Counted from the first letter of the stretch, positions 15,560-25,502 are shown. The stretch: 64,000 nucleotides of DNA from Citreicoccus inhibens (GCF_019039035.1 NZ_JAHNZT010000015.1:1-64000); one strand, 5' to 3'. Translations and numbers: made by a program. Notes: generated from the sequence alone by a model not told the origin.

Positions 15560-16873
15560 CTAGGCGCTCCGGCCGAACACGCGGCGGAAGATCTCATCCA
15601 TCTGCCGCGTGTGGTAGCCCGGGGAGAAGCAGTCGCTGATCTCCTCGGCGCTCATCATCTTGCGCAGGTCCGCGTCCGCGAGCAGCGCCTGGCGGAAGTC
15701 CACGCCCTCCTCGTACATCTTCATCGCGTTGCGCTGGACGATGACGTACGCGGCCTGCCGGTCCATGCCCTTGCGCGCCAGCTCCAGCAGCAGCCGCTGC
15801 GAGTTCACCACGCCGCCGAGCAGGTCCAGGTTCTTCTGCATCTGCTCCGGGTAGACGCGCATGTTCTCCATGAGGCCCGCGAAGCGGTGCAGCATGAAGT
15901 CCATGAGGATGGTGGCGTCCGGACCAATCACGCGCTCCACGGACGAGTGCGAGATGTCCCGCTCGTGCCACAGCGCCACGTCCTCCATGGCGCTCACCGC
16001 GAAGCCGCGCAGCAATCGCGCCAGCCCCGTGAGGTTCTCCGAGAGGATGGGGTTGCGCTTGTGGGGCATCGCGCTGGAGCCCTTCTGGCCCGGCGTGAAC
16101 GCCTCCTCCGCCTCGCGCACCTCCGTGCGCTGCAGGTGGCGGACTTCCACCGCGAACTTCTCGATGCTCGACCCGAGCAGCGCCAGCGCCGTGAAGAACT
16201 CTGCGTGACGGTCGCGCTGGATGACCTGGCTGGACGCGGGCGCGGGCTTCAAGCCCAGCTTCTGACACGCGTGCGCCTCCACCGTCGGAGGCAGGTGCGC
16301 GAACGTGCCCACCGCGCCAGAAATCTTGCCCACCGCGATGGTGTCCCGCGCGTGCATGAGGCGCTCACGGCCTCGGCGCAGCTCGTCGTACCAGATGGCC
16401 AGCTTGTGCCCGAAGGTGATGGGCTCCGCGTGGATGCCGTGGCTGCGACCCATCTGCAGCGTGTTCTTGTGCTCGAACGCGCGCCTCTCCACCGCCGCCA
16501 TCACCCGGTCCACCCCCGTGAGGATGAGGTCCATGGCGTCGCGCATGGTCATGCCCAACGACGTATCCAGCACGTCCGAGGACGTCATGCCCAGGTGCAG
16601 CCAGCGCGCGCTGGGCCCCACCCGCTCCTCCATGAACGTGAGGAAGGCGATGACGTCGTGCTTGGTGACCCGCTCGATCTCCTCGATGCGCGCCGCGTCC
16701 TCGGGGGTGAAGTCACCGGCGCGGGCCAGGCAGTCCACCAGCGCCTCGCGCGGCGCCAGGCCCGCCTCCACCATGCCCTCCAGCGCGGCCAGCTCCACGT
16801 CCCGCCAGCGGCGGTAGCGGGCGACGTCGGACCAGAGGGAGGCCATCTCCTTGCGGCTGTATCGGGGAATCAC
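15560..16873 (-). CDS. purB: Adenylosuccinate lyase
   Basis: A 437-residue member of the fumarase/aspartase family. It splits SAICAR and adenylosuccinate, releasing fumarate, in purine synthesis. The family signature SSAMPHKRNPI, with the flexible catalytic loop, is at about residues 265-275; TSSDVLDT and GRSHGIHAEP carry other active-site residues. Its start codon overlaps the stop of the upstream substrate-binding protein gene (ATGA), so it is the last gene of a kinase / binding-protein / purB operon. The PurC product on the opposite strand is its substrate supplier. Confidence 0.97.
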   Translation of the reverse strand: MIPRYSRKEMASLWSDVARYRRWRDVELAALEGMVEAGLAPREALVDCLARAGDFTPEDAARIEEIERVTKHDVIAFLTFMEERVGPSARWLHLGMTSSDVLDTSLGMTMRDAMDLILTGVDRVMAAVERRAFEHKNTLQMGRSHGIHAEPITFGHKLAIWYDELRRGRERLMHARDTIAVGKISGAVGTFAHLPPTVEAHACQKLGLKPAPASSQVIQRDRHAEFFTALALLGSSIEKFAVEVRHLQRTEVREAEEAFTPGQKGSSAMPHKRNPILSENLTGLARLLRGFAVSAMEDVALWHERDISHSSVERVIGPDATILMDFMLHRFAGLMENMRVYPEQMQKNLDLLGGVVNSQRLLLELARKGMDRQAAYVIVQRNAMKMYEEGVDFRQALLADADLRKMMSAEEISDCFSPGYHTRQMDEIFRRVFGRSA

Positions 16874-17823
16874 TCGTAGACCTTCACGGCAAAGTCCTTG
16901 CGCGCCGCGAACCGGAGCAACTCCAGCGCGGCGTCACAGGACGGACCCAACTTCTTGACGGTGGTGAGGTTGATGGACAGGTCGAGCCCCTCGGGTGACG
17001 CCACCGCCAGCGCCCCGGGATCAACCTTCTCGTGGATGATGCGATTGGCCAGCCGCCCTGCTTGCTGACCGATGGCCAGGGGACTCGGAGACAGCGCGAG
17101 CATGGCGCCCTCCTTCACCTGGCTGGGCGTGAGCGCGACGAGCGGAACTCGTCGGGCGCCGGAAAACGCGATGAGCGCCTGCACGACGGAGGCGTTGCCC
17201 ACCGTCTTGTCCGCCACCATCAAGAGGCCGTCCACCTTGCCGGCCGCGCCCTCCAGCACCTTGTCGACGCGCGCCTGCGAATCGACCTCGAGCGGGACGA
17301 TGGACATCCCCAGGGACGTGGCCGCCGCCTGGGCGCGCGTCACCGTGGCCGCCGAGTAGCGCGGGTCATGCACGATGCCCACGCGCCGAGCCTGCGGCGC
17401 CGTGGCCTGGAGCGCGGAGAGCTCCGGGACGAAGTCACTCGTGAGTGAGATGCCGGTGAGGTTGGGGCCCTCCAGCCCGTACTTCTCGTAGTACGGCACC
17501 ATGACGAAGAGGACAGGGACGTCCTCGCCCAGCGAGCGCCGGGCGGCGTTGGCCGCGAGCGGCCCCAGCGCCAGCACGAGGGCGGGCTTCTGCTGTGACA
17601 GCTTCTTGAAGGTGCGCGCCGCGGAGGCGGCATTGTCCTCCAGCAGCACCTCCGAGACCTCGGCTCGCGCCTCGGACGAGAACCCCGCGACCAGCGACGC
17701 GTACGGCGCCAGGTTCGCGGATTTCACCGCCACCACGAGCGGACGCGCCGGCCCGGAAGCCCCTTGCGCGAAGACCGCCACCGGCAGCAGAGCGACAAGG
17801 AACGCGAGGGCCCGTCGGCTCAT
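16870..17823 (-). CDS. ABC-type substrate-binding protein, TrpX/DUF534-like
   Basis: A 317-residue periplasmic binding-fold protein with signal peptide (residues 1-20, ending VFAQG). Motifs PALVLALGPLAANAA, VPVLFVMV, NLTGISL and RVGIVHDPRYSA are those of the family that includes tryptophan/tyrosine-binding TrpX proteins. No permease or ATPase gene lies next to it. Both ends overlap neighbours by 4 nt (ATGA): the upstream kinase gene and the downstream purB, so it is embedded in a translationally coupled operon. It may act as a ligand sensor instead of a transporter part; the ligand is unknown. Confidence 0.85.
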   Translation of the reverse strand: MSRRALAFLVALLPVAVFAQGASGPARPLVVAVKSANLAPYASLVAGFSSEARAEVSEVLLEDNAASAARTFKKLSQQKPALVLALGPLAANAARRSLGEDVPVLFVMVPYYEKYGLEGPNLTGISLTSDFVPELSALQATAPQARRVGIVHDPRYSAATVTRAQAAATSLGMSIVPLEVDSQARVDKVLEGAAGKVDGLLMVADKTVGNASVVQALIAFSGARRVPLVALTPSQVKEGAMLALSPSPLAIGQQAGRLANRIIHEKVDPGALAVASPEGLDLSINLTTVKKLGPSCDAALELLRFAARKDFAVKVYE

Positions 17824-20381
17824 GGGCCCACGCCCGCGCAGCATCGCAACCCGATCATGTCCGACTTCTCCTCGGGCACTCCGTTCTTTCGCGCGGAGCA
17901 CCGCACGGCGTAGTCCGGCCCATCGAAAGAGCCGCCCTTCTGGGTGAAGCCCGCGTTCGCACCATGTCGCGTGGCCGTCCACTCCGCCACGTTGCCGGAC
18001 ATGTCCGCAACGCCATATCCCGATCTGCACTGCTTGAACTGTCCAGAGGGCGCCAGTGCGCGGTCCTTCTTGGCCCGGTCCTCGGTGTTGCACGCGTCCG
18101 GGTTGAAGGTCGAGCCGTTGTCGGTGCGGTACGGGAAGCGCGCGTTGCCAGGGCCTTTGCACGCCTTCTCCCACTCCTCCTCCGTGCAAAGCCGCTTGCC
18201 CTCGCTCTCGCACAGCGACTTCGCCTCTTCCCAGCTCACCTGCACACGGGGAGGCTCGCCCGCGCGGTTGGGGTATTCGTATTCATCCACGCAGAAGGAC
18301 GCCACCTGCACGTTCTGGAGCGGCCGCTCGTCGACAAAGGCGAGCTTGTCGTCGGGCGGGGTCCCCATCTTGAACGTCCCGCCGCTCACCCACTTCATCC
18401 CCACCGGGCACCGCTCCGAGGGCACCACCGCCACCGGCACGCCACCCGCCGGCTCTCCCGTCGCGGAGGGCGCGGGCCGCGCGGGAACGGCGGCGCCCGG
18501 CCCCACCGACGCGGCTTCGACCTGCTGAGCCCGGCGATGCAACACGAGCCATCCGCCGCCCGCGCCCAGGCCCACGCCCGCGCCGCCGAGGATGACGAGC
18601 CACATGATGGCCCGCGAGCGCGCGCGCGCCGCCCGCGCCACCTGGGCCATGCGCAGCGCGCCCGTGGACCCCGGCGGCAGCTTGGGCGCCGCGCGGGCCC
18701 CGGACATCGACGGAGACAAGTCCATGTTGCGCGGCGCCGTGCGCATGCCCGAGGTCGACGCCTCACCCGCCGCGCGGGACGACGCGCGAAGAGCGCTCTG
18801 CATCGTGTCCAGCGTACGCGCCGGGCCCCGAGGAACCGAGCGCATGTCCTGCAACGTGGCCACATCCCCGGGACGAGGCTGCGGGGGACGCGCGGGCTCC
18901 GGAGCAGCACGGGCGGCCTGACGCCCATCGGGCGGAGGCTCGGCCCGCGGCGCCGGCGCGGGCTCGGGCCGGGCGGGCGGACGCGCTTCCGGTGACGGCG
19001 AGGAACGACCGTCGGGCGCGGACTCGCCTCGCGGAGCGGGGCGCCCATCGGCCACTGGCGCAGCGCGCGGCGAGGCGCGCGTGTCGAAGTCAGCCCGCTG
19101 CGCGGCGCGAGCATCGGGCGCCGGCTCTGCGGCCGCACGCGCCACCAGGTGCAGGTCCTGAAGCGTCGCGGCCGGAGCCCCGTCGCCCCCGAGCCCCTTC
19201 GACTTCGACTGCGCGTTGAGGATCATCGCCAGCGTCGCCGCATCGAGCGGCTGCGTGGCATCCGGGGGCGGCTCGTCCTCCTCCATCGCGGGAGGTGGCG
19301 CGGGCACGCGCGGCGCGGCGACCGGGAATGGCTCGCTGCTCTCCATCGACGGCAACAAGCCCGTGGGCACGGGCGGCGGCAGGCGGCTCGCGGCGCGGGC
19401 AGCGGCGGCTTGTGCCAGGGACTCGGCGCTCGGCACGGCGCGCGCGCGGGTCGCGGCCGCGGGCGAGCGCTGCATTACGTTGACGAACTCGGCGTGGAAC
19501 TCGCCCGCCGTCTTGGGCCGCGCCAACGGATTGCCGTTGAGGGCGCGGCGATAGAGCGCCTCGAAGTGCGGCGGGAGGTCCGGGTGCTTCACCAGCAGCT
19601 CCGGGATGCTCCCATCCGGAACCAGCCCGGTGATCATCTCGCCCACGATGACGCCAAGCGAGTACACGTCCATGCGCGTGTCCAGCTCGCCGCCGTTCAT
19701 GTACTCGGGCGCGATGTAGATGTCCGCGCGGTGCCCCTTCTGCGCCTGCGCGAAGGGCAGGTGCGGCACGGCGAGCCCCAGGCCGTAGTCCGTCACCTTC
19801 ACCATGTCCGGCAGGACGAGGACGTTCTCCGGCTTCAGGTCCGAATGCGGCCCGAAGCGGTGCGCCCCATCCAGCGCCGCCGCCATCTGCGCGAGCAGCG
19901 GCTCCACTTCCTTCATGGAGAAGAGGAGCCCGCGCTGCGCACGCTGCTCCATCATCCGACGGAGGGAGGTGCCCTCCAGCAGCTGCATGGTGAAGAACGG
20001 CCGGTCCCCATCCAGGCCCTCCTCGTAGACGCGCGCCAGGTTGGGGTGGTTGAGCTTCTTGCCCACGCGCAGCGACAGCGAGAACTGCGTGCGCTCCTCG
20101 GGCTGCTGCACCAGCCGGGACTGGATGGCCTTGAGCGCCACCTCCACGTCAATCTGCTGGTCCTGCGCGCGGAACACGAAGCCCAAAGGCCCCGAGCCCA
20201 CCAGCTCCTGGATGGCATAGCGGCCGGCGACGACATCTCCCGGCTTGTAGGGCGCGCTGTCCCCTCCCCGCTTGCGCGCGACGCCAGCGGCCTGGCGCGC
20301 GGCGGCGTCGGACTTGAGGCCGCAAGTTGGACACGTGTCGGACGTCTCGGGGACGTGACTGCCGCAGCGGTAGCAGAGCAA
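17820..20381 (-). CDS. Atypical Ser/Thr protein kinase with formylglycine-synthase-like C-terminal domain
   Basis: An 853-residue protein. Residues 3-22 form a zinc ribbon (CYRC ... CPTC). The kinase domain (about 53-310) has a glycine loop GSGPLGFV, VALK lysine, HSDLKPEN in place of HRD, DYG in place of DFG, and APE. The alpha-C glutamate seems replaced (FSLSLRVGKKL before NHPNL). A Pro/Ala-rich linker leads to a membrane segment (about 593-615), then an FGE/SUMF1-like domain (about 640-853) with MKWVSGGTFKMG, RLCTEEEWEKAC, MSGNVAEW and GGSFDG. Start is TTG with GGAG upstream. The FGE-like part would lie outside the cytoplasm; in many such fusions it is a ligand-binding fold, not an enzyme. 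Confidence 0.92.
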   Translation of the reverse strand: MLCYRCGSHVPETSDTCPTCGLKSDAAARQAAGVARKRGGDSAPYKPGDVVAGRYAIQELVGSGPLGFVFRAQDQQIDVEVALKAIQSRLVQQPEERTQFSLSLRVGKKLNHPNLARVYEEGLDGDRPFFTMQLLEGTSLRRMMEQRAQRGLLFSMKEVEPLLAQMAAALDGAHRFGPHSDLKPENVLVLPDMVKVTDYGLGLAVPHLPFAQAQKGHRADIYIAPEYMNGGELDTRMDVYSLGVIVGEMITGLVPDGSIPELLVKHPDLPPHFEALYRRALNGNPLARPKTAGEFHAEFVNVMQRSPAAATRARAVPSAESLAQAAAARAASRLPPPVPTGLLPSMESSEPFPVAAPRVPAPPPAMEEDEPPPDATQPLDAATLAMILNAQSKSKGLGGDGAPAATLQDLHLVARAAAEPAPDARAAQRADFDTRASPRAAPVADGRPAPRGESAPDGRSSPSPEARPPARPEPAPAPRAEPPPDGRQAARAAPEPARPPQPRPGDVATLQDMRSVPRGPARTLDTMQSALRASSRAAGEASTSGMRTAPRNMDLSPSMSGARAAPKLPPGSTGALRMAQVARAARARSRAIMWLVILGGAGVGLGAGGGWLVLHRRAQQVEAASVGPGAAVPARPAPSATGEPAGGVPVAVVPSERCPVGMKWVSGGTFKMGTPPDDKLAFVDERPLQNVQVASFCVDEYEYPNRAGEPPRVQVSWEEAKSLCESEGKRLCTEEEWEKACKGPGNARFPYRTDNGSTFNPDACNTEDRAKKDRALAPSGQFKQCRSGYGVADMSGNVAEWTATRHGANAGFTQKGGSFDGPDYAVRCSARKNGVPEEKSDMIGLRCCAGVGP

Positions 20382-20485
20382 AGGGGTCGGACTCCAGGGC
20401 CAGGCGGGCCGCCTCTGCGGACGGCCAGAACCTCATATTCTGCACGCTCCCCGGCCTTCAAGGAACGACGTTGCGACGCAGGTCG

Positions 20486-20941
20486 TCAGAGCCCCGTGGA
20501 GCCGAACCCGTTGCCCCCCCGCTCGGTGGCGTCCAGGACCTCCACCTCGCACAGCGCCACCTGGGTAACCGGCGCCACCACCAGTTGGGCCACCCGGTCG
20601 CCGCGGCGCAAGGTGAACACCTCCTGGGAGAGGTTCACCAGGATGACCTGCACCTCGCCTCGGTAGTCCGCGTCCACCGTCCCGGGAGAATTGAGCAGGG
20701 TGATGCCATGGCGCGCCGCCAGCCCCGAGCGGGGGCGGACCTGCCCCTCGAACCCGGGCGGTAGGGCGAGCGCCAGCCCGGTGGGGACCCTCTTCCGCTC
20801 CAGGGGCCCGAGCACCAGCTCCCCTTCGATGTCGGCCCGCAGGTCGAGCCCCGCGGCCTGCGCCGACTCGTAGCGTGGCAGGGGCAGTGGGTCCGTGTGC
20901 GCGCGGACGCGGCGCACCTTCAACGTGAGCGGGGAAGACAT
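20486..20941 (-). CDS. dut: dUTP diphosphatase
   Basis: A 151-residue trimeric dUTPase. It hydrolyses dUTP to dUMP, keeping uracil out of DNA and feeding thymidylate synthesis. Motifs: AGLDLRADI (motif 1), [11 protein letters not shown] (motif 2), [13 protein letters not shown] (motif 3, with the catalytic Asp), and the C-terminal [10 protein letters not shown] loop (motif 5) that closes over the substrate. It is downstream of the M23 peptidase gene on the same strand, 69 nt away. Confidence 0.97.
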   Translation of the reverse strand: MSSPLTLKVRRVRAHTDPLPLPRYESAQAAGLDLRADIEGELVLGPLERKRVPTGLALALPPGFEGQVRPRSGLAARHGITLLNSPGTVDADYRGEVQVILVNLSQEVFTLRRGDRVAQLVVAPVTQVALCEVEVLDATERGGNGFGSTGL

Positions 20942-21010
20942 GGGCGCGCACTACCACGGGCGCCCTCCTGGCTCCACCCGAGAGGTCACCCACGCCCTGA
21001 CTCCGGAAGG

Positions 21011-22021
21011 TCACAACTCCGTGGCGCCCCCGGCCACGCGCACATGGGTCCGGAAGCACAGCGGGTCCACCGGCTGCGCGGCCAGTTCCAGTTGATAGTG
21101 CAGGTGCGGCCCCGTGGAGCGCCCCGTGCTGCCGGAGTGGGCAATCACCTGCCCCCGCTCGATGCGCTCCCCCACCCGGACGAGCAGCTCCGAGTTGTGG
21201 CAGTACGCCGTCGTCACGCCCCGGCCGTGGTCCACCACGAGCACGCGGCCATTCACCGCGTCCTCACTCGCCCGGCGCACCACGCCCGAGGCCACCGCCA
21301 CCACCGAGGTGCCCGAGCGCACGCCCAGGTCCACCCCCGTATGCAGCTTGCGAGTGCCCAGCACGGGGTGCACGCGATAGCCAAAGGGACTCGTCACCGG
21401 AGTCCCCTCCGGCACGGGCCACGCCAGCGCGAAGGCCGTGGCGAGCGCCAGCGCCCGAGCCGCCCCCGTGGACGCGCTCTCGAATCCAGGCGGAAGCTGC
21501 CGAGCGAGGCGCTCCAGCGTCGGCGCCTGGCCCTCCGCGCGCACCCGCTCCACCGCGTAGCGCGCGGGCGCGGTCCCCGCGAAGGCCGCCGTCAGCCGAG
21601 CCTCCTCGCCGGGAAAGTCCGCCGTCAGCAACGTGAGCAACCGCCGAGCCGTCCCAGGTCCTTCACGCGCATCGAGCAGCAGCGAGGGAGTGAGCCCCAG
21701 CGCCTCGGCCGCCCCCAGTGCACGCTCCCGCGCACGCGGCTCCATCCCCGTGAGCGCCAGGTGAACGCCCCACGCCAGGGCCTCTTCATCCGACAGCGGG
21801 TGCGCGAGCGCGCCCTCGGGAGCCCCCACCGCGGCGGGCCCCTCCGAGTCCGCCCCGCCGTCGTAGTACGCGAGCAACGGCCGAGCCGAAGTGCGGACGC
21901 CCAACGCCCAAGCCCCCGCGCGTCGAGCCAGCGCGCCCGCGGGCGTGTGGTGGTACGCGGCCCAGATGCAGAGCACGGCCATCGCGAAGTCCAGCAGCCC
22001 CTTGGAGCGTCGCAGGAACAT
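21011..22021 (-). CDS. M23 family metallopeptidase (LytM-type)
   Basis: A 336-residue protein with an N-terminal membrane segment (residues 9-26). The peptidase domain is at about 225-325: zinc ligands in HTGVDLG and GPHLHYQLEL, and the conserved YCHNSELLV strand between them. The set is complete, so it is likely an active peptidoglycan endopeptidase or an EnvC-like activator. The middle 170 residues are Ala/Leu-rich and helical. It starts 9 nt after the stop of an integral membrane protein gene, so the two are one operon. Confidence 0.9.
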   Translation of the reverse strand: MFLRRSKGLLDFAMAVLCIWAAYHHTPAGALARRAGAWALGVRTSARPLLAYYDGGADSEGPAAVGAPEGALAHPLSDEEALAWGVHLALTGMEPRARERALGAAEALGLTPSLLLDAREGPGTARRLLTLLTADFPGEEARLTAAFAGTAPARYAVERVRAEGQAPTLERLARQLPPGFESASTGAARALALATAFALAWPVPEGTPVTSPFGYRVHPVLGTRKLHTGVDLGVRSGTSVVAVASGVVRRASEDAVNGRVLVVDHGRGVTTAYCHNSELLVRVGERIERGQVIAHSGSTGRSTGPHLHYQLELAAQPVDPLCFRTHVRVAGGATEL

Positions 22022-22030
22022 GGCCCCTCG

Positions 22031-22825
22031 TCACCGCAGGAAGGACAGCACGGGCGAGCCATCCGCCACGGCCGCGATCGCCAGGGGAACCACCAGCGCG
22101 CACCCGAAGAGCCCCCGCGTCCACGCGCGCCGGCCTGATTCCGCCGCGCAGACCGCATCCGCGTGCTGGAGGTTGCGCAGCACCGCGCGCCAGCCCAGCG
22201 ACGTCAGCACACCGCCCAATGCGCCCACCGCGAGTCCTCGCGCGGCCACATTCGCCGCGCCATCGCCCATCAACTCACGCCACGACAAGTACACCGTTCC
22301 TTGGACAAGTCGCGCCACCGCGCACGCGCCCGCCAGCGCCACCGCCGCCGTGGCCAGCGGGCGGATCCACCGCATCGGGGTGGGCTGGCGAAGGCAGCGT
22401 CGCCACAGGGCACGCCACGAAGGCGACGCTTCTTGCCCCAGGGCCGCGCGCCAGGCCTCGGCCCCGGTCGCGGGAGCACGCTCGCGGTAGCCCAGCGCGG
22501 GCAGCGCCAGCAGCAGGTCCGCGGACAGCTCCCACGCCAGCGCCAACGCGCGAGCAATGCGCGTGCGCTGTGCCAGGGACACCCAGTCGACGAGGAACGC
22601 GGTGGCATCCCAGCGGCCCACGACGTGGTCGAACGCCGCATCGGCTCGGTCCACCGCCCACAACAACCGGTCATCCAGCGTGTCCGCCGCCGCGTGCACG
22701 CCCACCGCGACGAGCGCCAGCAGGCCCAGCGGCATGAACACCCAGCGCAAGCCGCCCAACAGGCTCGACACGTCGCTCAAGAAGCTGGATGGCCGCTCGG
22801 AAGCGGCGGGAGGTCGAGTCGACAC
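22031..22825 (-). CDS. Hypothetical multi-pass membrane protein
   Basis: A 264-residue protein with about four hydrophobic segments (near residues 27-50, 150-175, 190-210 and 235-255). No family recognised. The start is GTG at 22825 with GGAGGG five bases upstream. It is immediately upstream of an M23 peptidase gene (9-nt gap), suggesting that it anchors, localises or regulates that enzyme at the inner membrane; this is inference from position only. Confidence 0.75.
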   Translation of the reverse strand: MSTRPPAASERPSSFLSDVSSLLGGLRWVFMPLGLLALVAVGVHAAADTLDDRLLWAVDRADAAFDHVVGRWDATAFLVDWVSLAQRTRIARALALAWELSADLLLALPALGYRERAPATGAEAWRAALGQEASPSWRALWRRCLRQPTPMRWIRPLATAAVALAGACAVARLVQGTVYLSWRELMGDGAANVAARGLAVGALGGVLTSLGWRAVLRNLQHADAVCAAESGRRAWTRGLFGCALVVPLAIAAVADGSPVLSFLR

Positions 22826-22897
22826 GAAGGCCCTCCATGATGGCGCGCCCGAGTCTACGCACGAGCCCCCATCGCCGGTCTAAGCGCGGACCGTCGG

Positions 22898-22938
22898 AAA
22901 AGAAAACGCCCCTTCCCGCGCCGTGGCGGAAAGGGGCG
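22898..22938 (-). terminator. Rho-independent terminator of pnp
   Basis: On the minus strand after the pnp stop: CGCCCCTT (complement of 31-38 of 22900) pairs with AAGGGGCG, extended by GG/CC, and is followed by TTTTCTTTT (complement of 22898-22906). Clear terminator, ending the long translation operon. Confidence 0.85.
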
Positions 22939-22962
22939 AAGTCACCGCGCGAAGCGAGAGGC

Positions 22963-25134
22963 CTAGGCCTTCGCGTCCGGCTGCGTGGCCGTCGGGGTGG
23001 CGGCGACGGCCTCGGCGCCCTGCTGCTGCGTGGCGGCGCGCTCGGCCATGGCCTCCTTGCGCGACAGACGAATCTTGCCCGTCTTGTCGATGCTGACGAC
23101 CTTCACCAGCACCTCGTCGCCCTCCTTCAGCACGTCGGACACGCTCTTGACGCGCTTGTCGGACAGCTCGGAGATGTGGATGAGGCCGTCGGTGCCCGGG
23201 AACAGCTCCACGAAGGCGCCGAACTCGGCGATCTTCCGCACCGTGCCCGTGTAGATCTTCCCGATCTCCGCCTCACGCGTGAGCGCTTGGATCATCGCGA
23301 TGGCGGCCTTCACGGAATCGCCGTTGGCGCTCGCGATGTCCACCCGGCCGGTGTCCTCGATGTTAATCGCGGCACCCGTGCGGGCGATGATGTCCTTGAT
23401 GACCTTGCCGCCCGGCCCGATGACGTTCTTGATGAACTCGGGACGAATCTGGATGGTCGTGATGCGCGGCGCGTACTGGCTGATCTCCTTGCGCGGCACC
23501 GCCAGCGTCTTGAGCATCTCACCCAGGATGTGGATGCGGCCCTGGCGCGCCTGCTCCAGCGCGCGGCTCATGATCTCCGTGGTGAGGCCGGTGATCTTGA
23601 TGTCCATCTGGATGGACGTGATGCCCTTCGTGGTGCCACAGACCTTGAAGTCCATGTCGCCCAGGTGGTCCTCGTCACCGAGGATGTCCGACAGGATGGC
23701 GATCTTCTCGCCCTCCTTCACCAGACCCATGGCGATGCCGGCCACCGGCGACTTGATGGGGACGCCCGCGTCCATCAGCGCCAGCGTGCCACCGCACACC
23801 GAGGCCATGGACGAGGAGCCGTTGGACTCGAGGATGTCCGACACGAGGCGAACCGTGTAGGGGAACGACTCGCTCTTCGGGACCATGTTGCGCAGCGCGC
23901 GCTCCGCCAGGGCGCCGTGGCCAATCTCACGCCGGCCCGGGCCGCGCAAAGGCTTGGTCTCGTTCACGCTGAACGGCGGGAAGTTGTAGTGCAGCATGAA
24001 GCGCTTGAACGCCATGCCGCTCAGCAGCTCCAGCCGCTGCTCGTCCTCGCTGGTGCCGAGCGTGGCCACCACGAGCGCCTGCGTCTCGCCACGGGTGAAC
24101 ACCGCGCTGCCGTGGGTGCGCGGGAGCACGCCCACCTCGCACGTGATGGAGCGCACCACGTCGTGGCCGCGGCCACCGATGCGGCCACCGTTCACGGTGA
24201 GCTCGCGCATGTGCTCGTACTTCAGGTCCTCGACCACCGCCTTGGCGTGCTTCTCGACGAGCGGCGTGAAGGTGTCGCCCATCTGCTCCTTCAGCTTGGC
24301 CACGGCCTCCTTCTTCGCCTTGCCCAGCGCCTCGTAGCGAGCGCCCTTCTCGTTCACGGCGTAGCCGGCCTTGATGCCGTCCATCGCCAGCTCGCGCACC
24401 TTGGCGCGCAGGGCGTCATCCACCGCCGCGCCCTTGTCGAACGCGCGCACCGTCTTCTTCAGCTCGCGGCGCAGTTCGTCCTGCAGGTCCAACGCGGGCT
24501 GGGCCGACTTGAAGCCGAACTCGAGCGCGGCGACCATGTCCGCCTCGCTGACCTCCTCGGCGCCACCCTCCACCATCACGATGGCCTCGCGGCTGACGGC
24601 CATCACCAGGTCCAGGTCGCTCTGCTCCCGCTGCTTCAGCGTGGGGTTGGCGACGAGCTGACCTGCGACGCGGCCCACGCGGATGCCCGCGATGGGACCG
24701 TTGAACGGGATGTCCGACACCCACAGCGCCGCGGACGCGCCGGTGATGCCGTGGATGTCACCCTCGTTCTCCGGATCCGCGGAGATGACGCTCGCGATGA
24801 CCTGCGTCTCGTACGCGTACCCCTCCGGGAACAGCGGGCGGCACGAGCGGTCCACCAGACGGCTGGCCAGCGTCTCCTTCTCCGTCAGCCGGCCCTCGCG
24901 CTTGAAGTAGCTGCCGGGGATGCGGCCCGCCGAGTACAGCTTCTCCTGGTACTCCACCGTGAGCGGGAGGAAGTCGACGTCCTTCTTCTCTCGCGCGCTC
25001 ACCGCCGTGACGAGCAGCATGGTGTCGCCATAGCGAACCACCACGGCACCGTCGGCCTGCTTGGCCAGACGACCCACCTCGATGCTCAGCTCGCTCTCGC
25101 CAATCTTGACGCTCTTCTTCAGCATGTCCTTCAC
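22963..25134 (-). CDS. pnp: Polyribonucleotide nucleotidyltransferase (PNPase)
   Basis: A 723-residue 3'-5' phosphorolytic exoribonuclease. Two RNase PH-like domains (about 15-145 and 330-545; [23 protein letters not shown] marks the second), then a KH domain ([18 protein letters not shown]) and an S1 domain ([19 protein letters not shown]), in canonical order. The N-terminus is ambiguous: GTG at 25134 (MKDMLKK) or ATG at 25125 ([10 protein letters not shown]) with GAAGGA just before it. It is the last gene of the rimP-to-pnp block, separated from rpsO by a terminator and 317 nt, so it probably also has its own promoter. The last 40 residues are an Ala/Gln-rich tail. Confidence 0.97.
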   Translation of the reverse strand: MKDMLKKSVKIGESELSIEVGRLAKQADGAVVVRYGDTMLLVTAVSAREKKDVDFLPLTVEYQEKLYSAGRIPGSYFKREGRLTEKETLASRLVDRSCRPLFPEGYAYETQVIASVISADPENEGDIHGITGASAALWVSDIPFNGPIAGIRVGRVAGQLVANPTLKQREQSDLDLVMAVSREAIVMVEGGAEEVSEADMVAALEFGFKSAQPALDLQDELRRELKKTVRAFDKGAAVDDALRAKVRELAMDGIKAGYAVNEKGARYEALGKAKKEAVAKLKEQMGDTFTPLVEKHAKAVVEDLKYEHMRELTVNGGRIGGRGHDVVRSITCEVGVLPRTHGSAVFTRGETQALVVATLGTSEDEQRLELLSGMAFKRFMLHYNFPPFSVNETKPLRGPGRREIGHGALAERALRNMVPKSESFPYTVRLVSDILESNGSSSMASVCGGTLALMDAGVPIKSPVAGIAMGLVKEGEKIAILSDILGDEDHLGDMDFKVCGTTKGITSIQMDIKITGLTTEIMSRALEQARQGRIHILGEMLKTLAVPRKEISQYAPRITTIQIRPEFIKNVIGPGGKVIKDIIARTGAAINIEDTGRVDIASANGDSVKAAIAMIQALTREAEIGKIYTGTVRKIAEFGAFVELFPGTDGLIHISELSDKRVKSVSDVLKEGDEVLVKVVSIDKTGKIRLSRKEAMAERAATQQQGAEAVAATPTATQPDAKA

Positions 25135-25451
25135 GCCTCTGTGTCCTGCTGGGGGCGAAGACCCGCGCCAGACACGGCCACCCCATGGTGGGGCCGGGCC
25201 GCCCGGAAGGGGCCTTCATGGATTGAGCGGTCGCCAGGGCCTGGGACAGGCGCATGACAGGCAACCGCGGCCTGTACTGCGAAGGGCTCCGTTGCGGAGC
25301 GCCGGAGGGATGTCGCGGAACTCTTGATCCCTGATCGCACCCGCCCACCCCAGACTTCAGGTCGGCCGGTCCGAACGGAAACCAAAAACCCCGCCGGCAC
25401 CACTCCCTTGCCCGCCCGTTCCCCTCCGTACTGCGACGTCTACTTCCGCTT
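25135..25451 (-). other. pnp leader region, 317 bp
   Basis: Upstream of pnp and downstream of the rpsO terminator. It holds an imperfect palindrome at 25176-25195 (ggccaccccatggtggggcc), about 42 nt before the pnp start, which could fold into a hairpin. In E. coli the pnp leader forms an RNase III-cut hairpin used for autoregulation; whether this one does the same is a guess. No clear -35/-10 pair was seen and no convincing gene. Confidence 0.45.
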
Positions 25452-25487
25452 CAAAACGCGCGGGGCGCTGGTGTGTGCCAGCGCCCC
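25452..25487 (-). terminator. Rho-independent terminator of rpsO
   Basis: A perfect 10-bp stem GGGGCGCTGG / CCAGCGCCCC (25462-25471 and 25478-25487) with a 6-nt loop, 15 nt after the rpsO stop, followed on the minus strand by GCGCGTTTTGAA. Splits rpsO from pnp. Confidence 0.85.
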
Positions 25488-25502
25488 GGGTGCTTCAACT
25501 GC

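Noticed and set aside
22789-25257. 822-codon open frame on the plus strand.
   Set aside because: Antisense to pnp, whose protein is unmistakable; the frame is His/Arg/Ala-rich GC-codon shadow.
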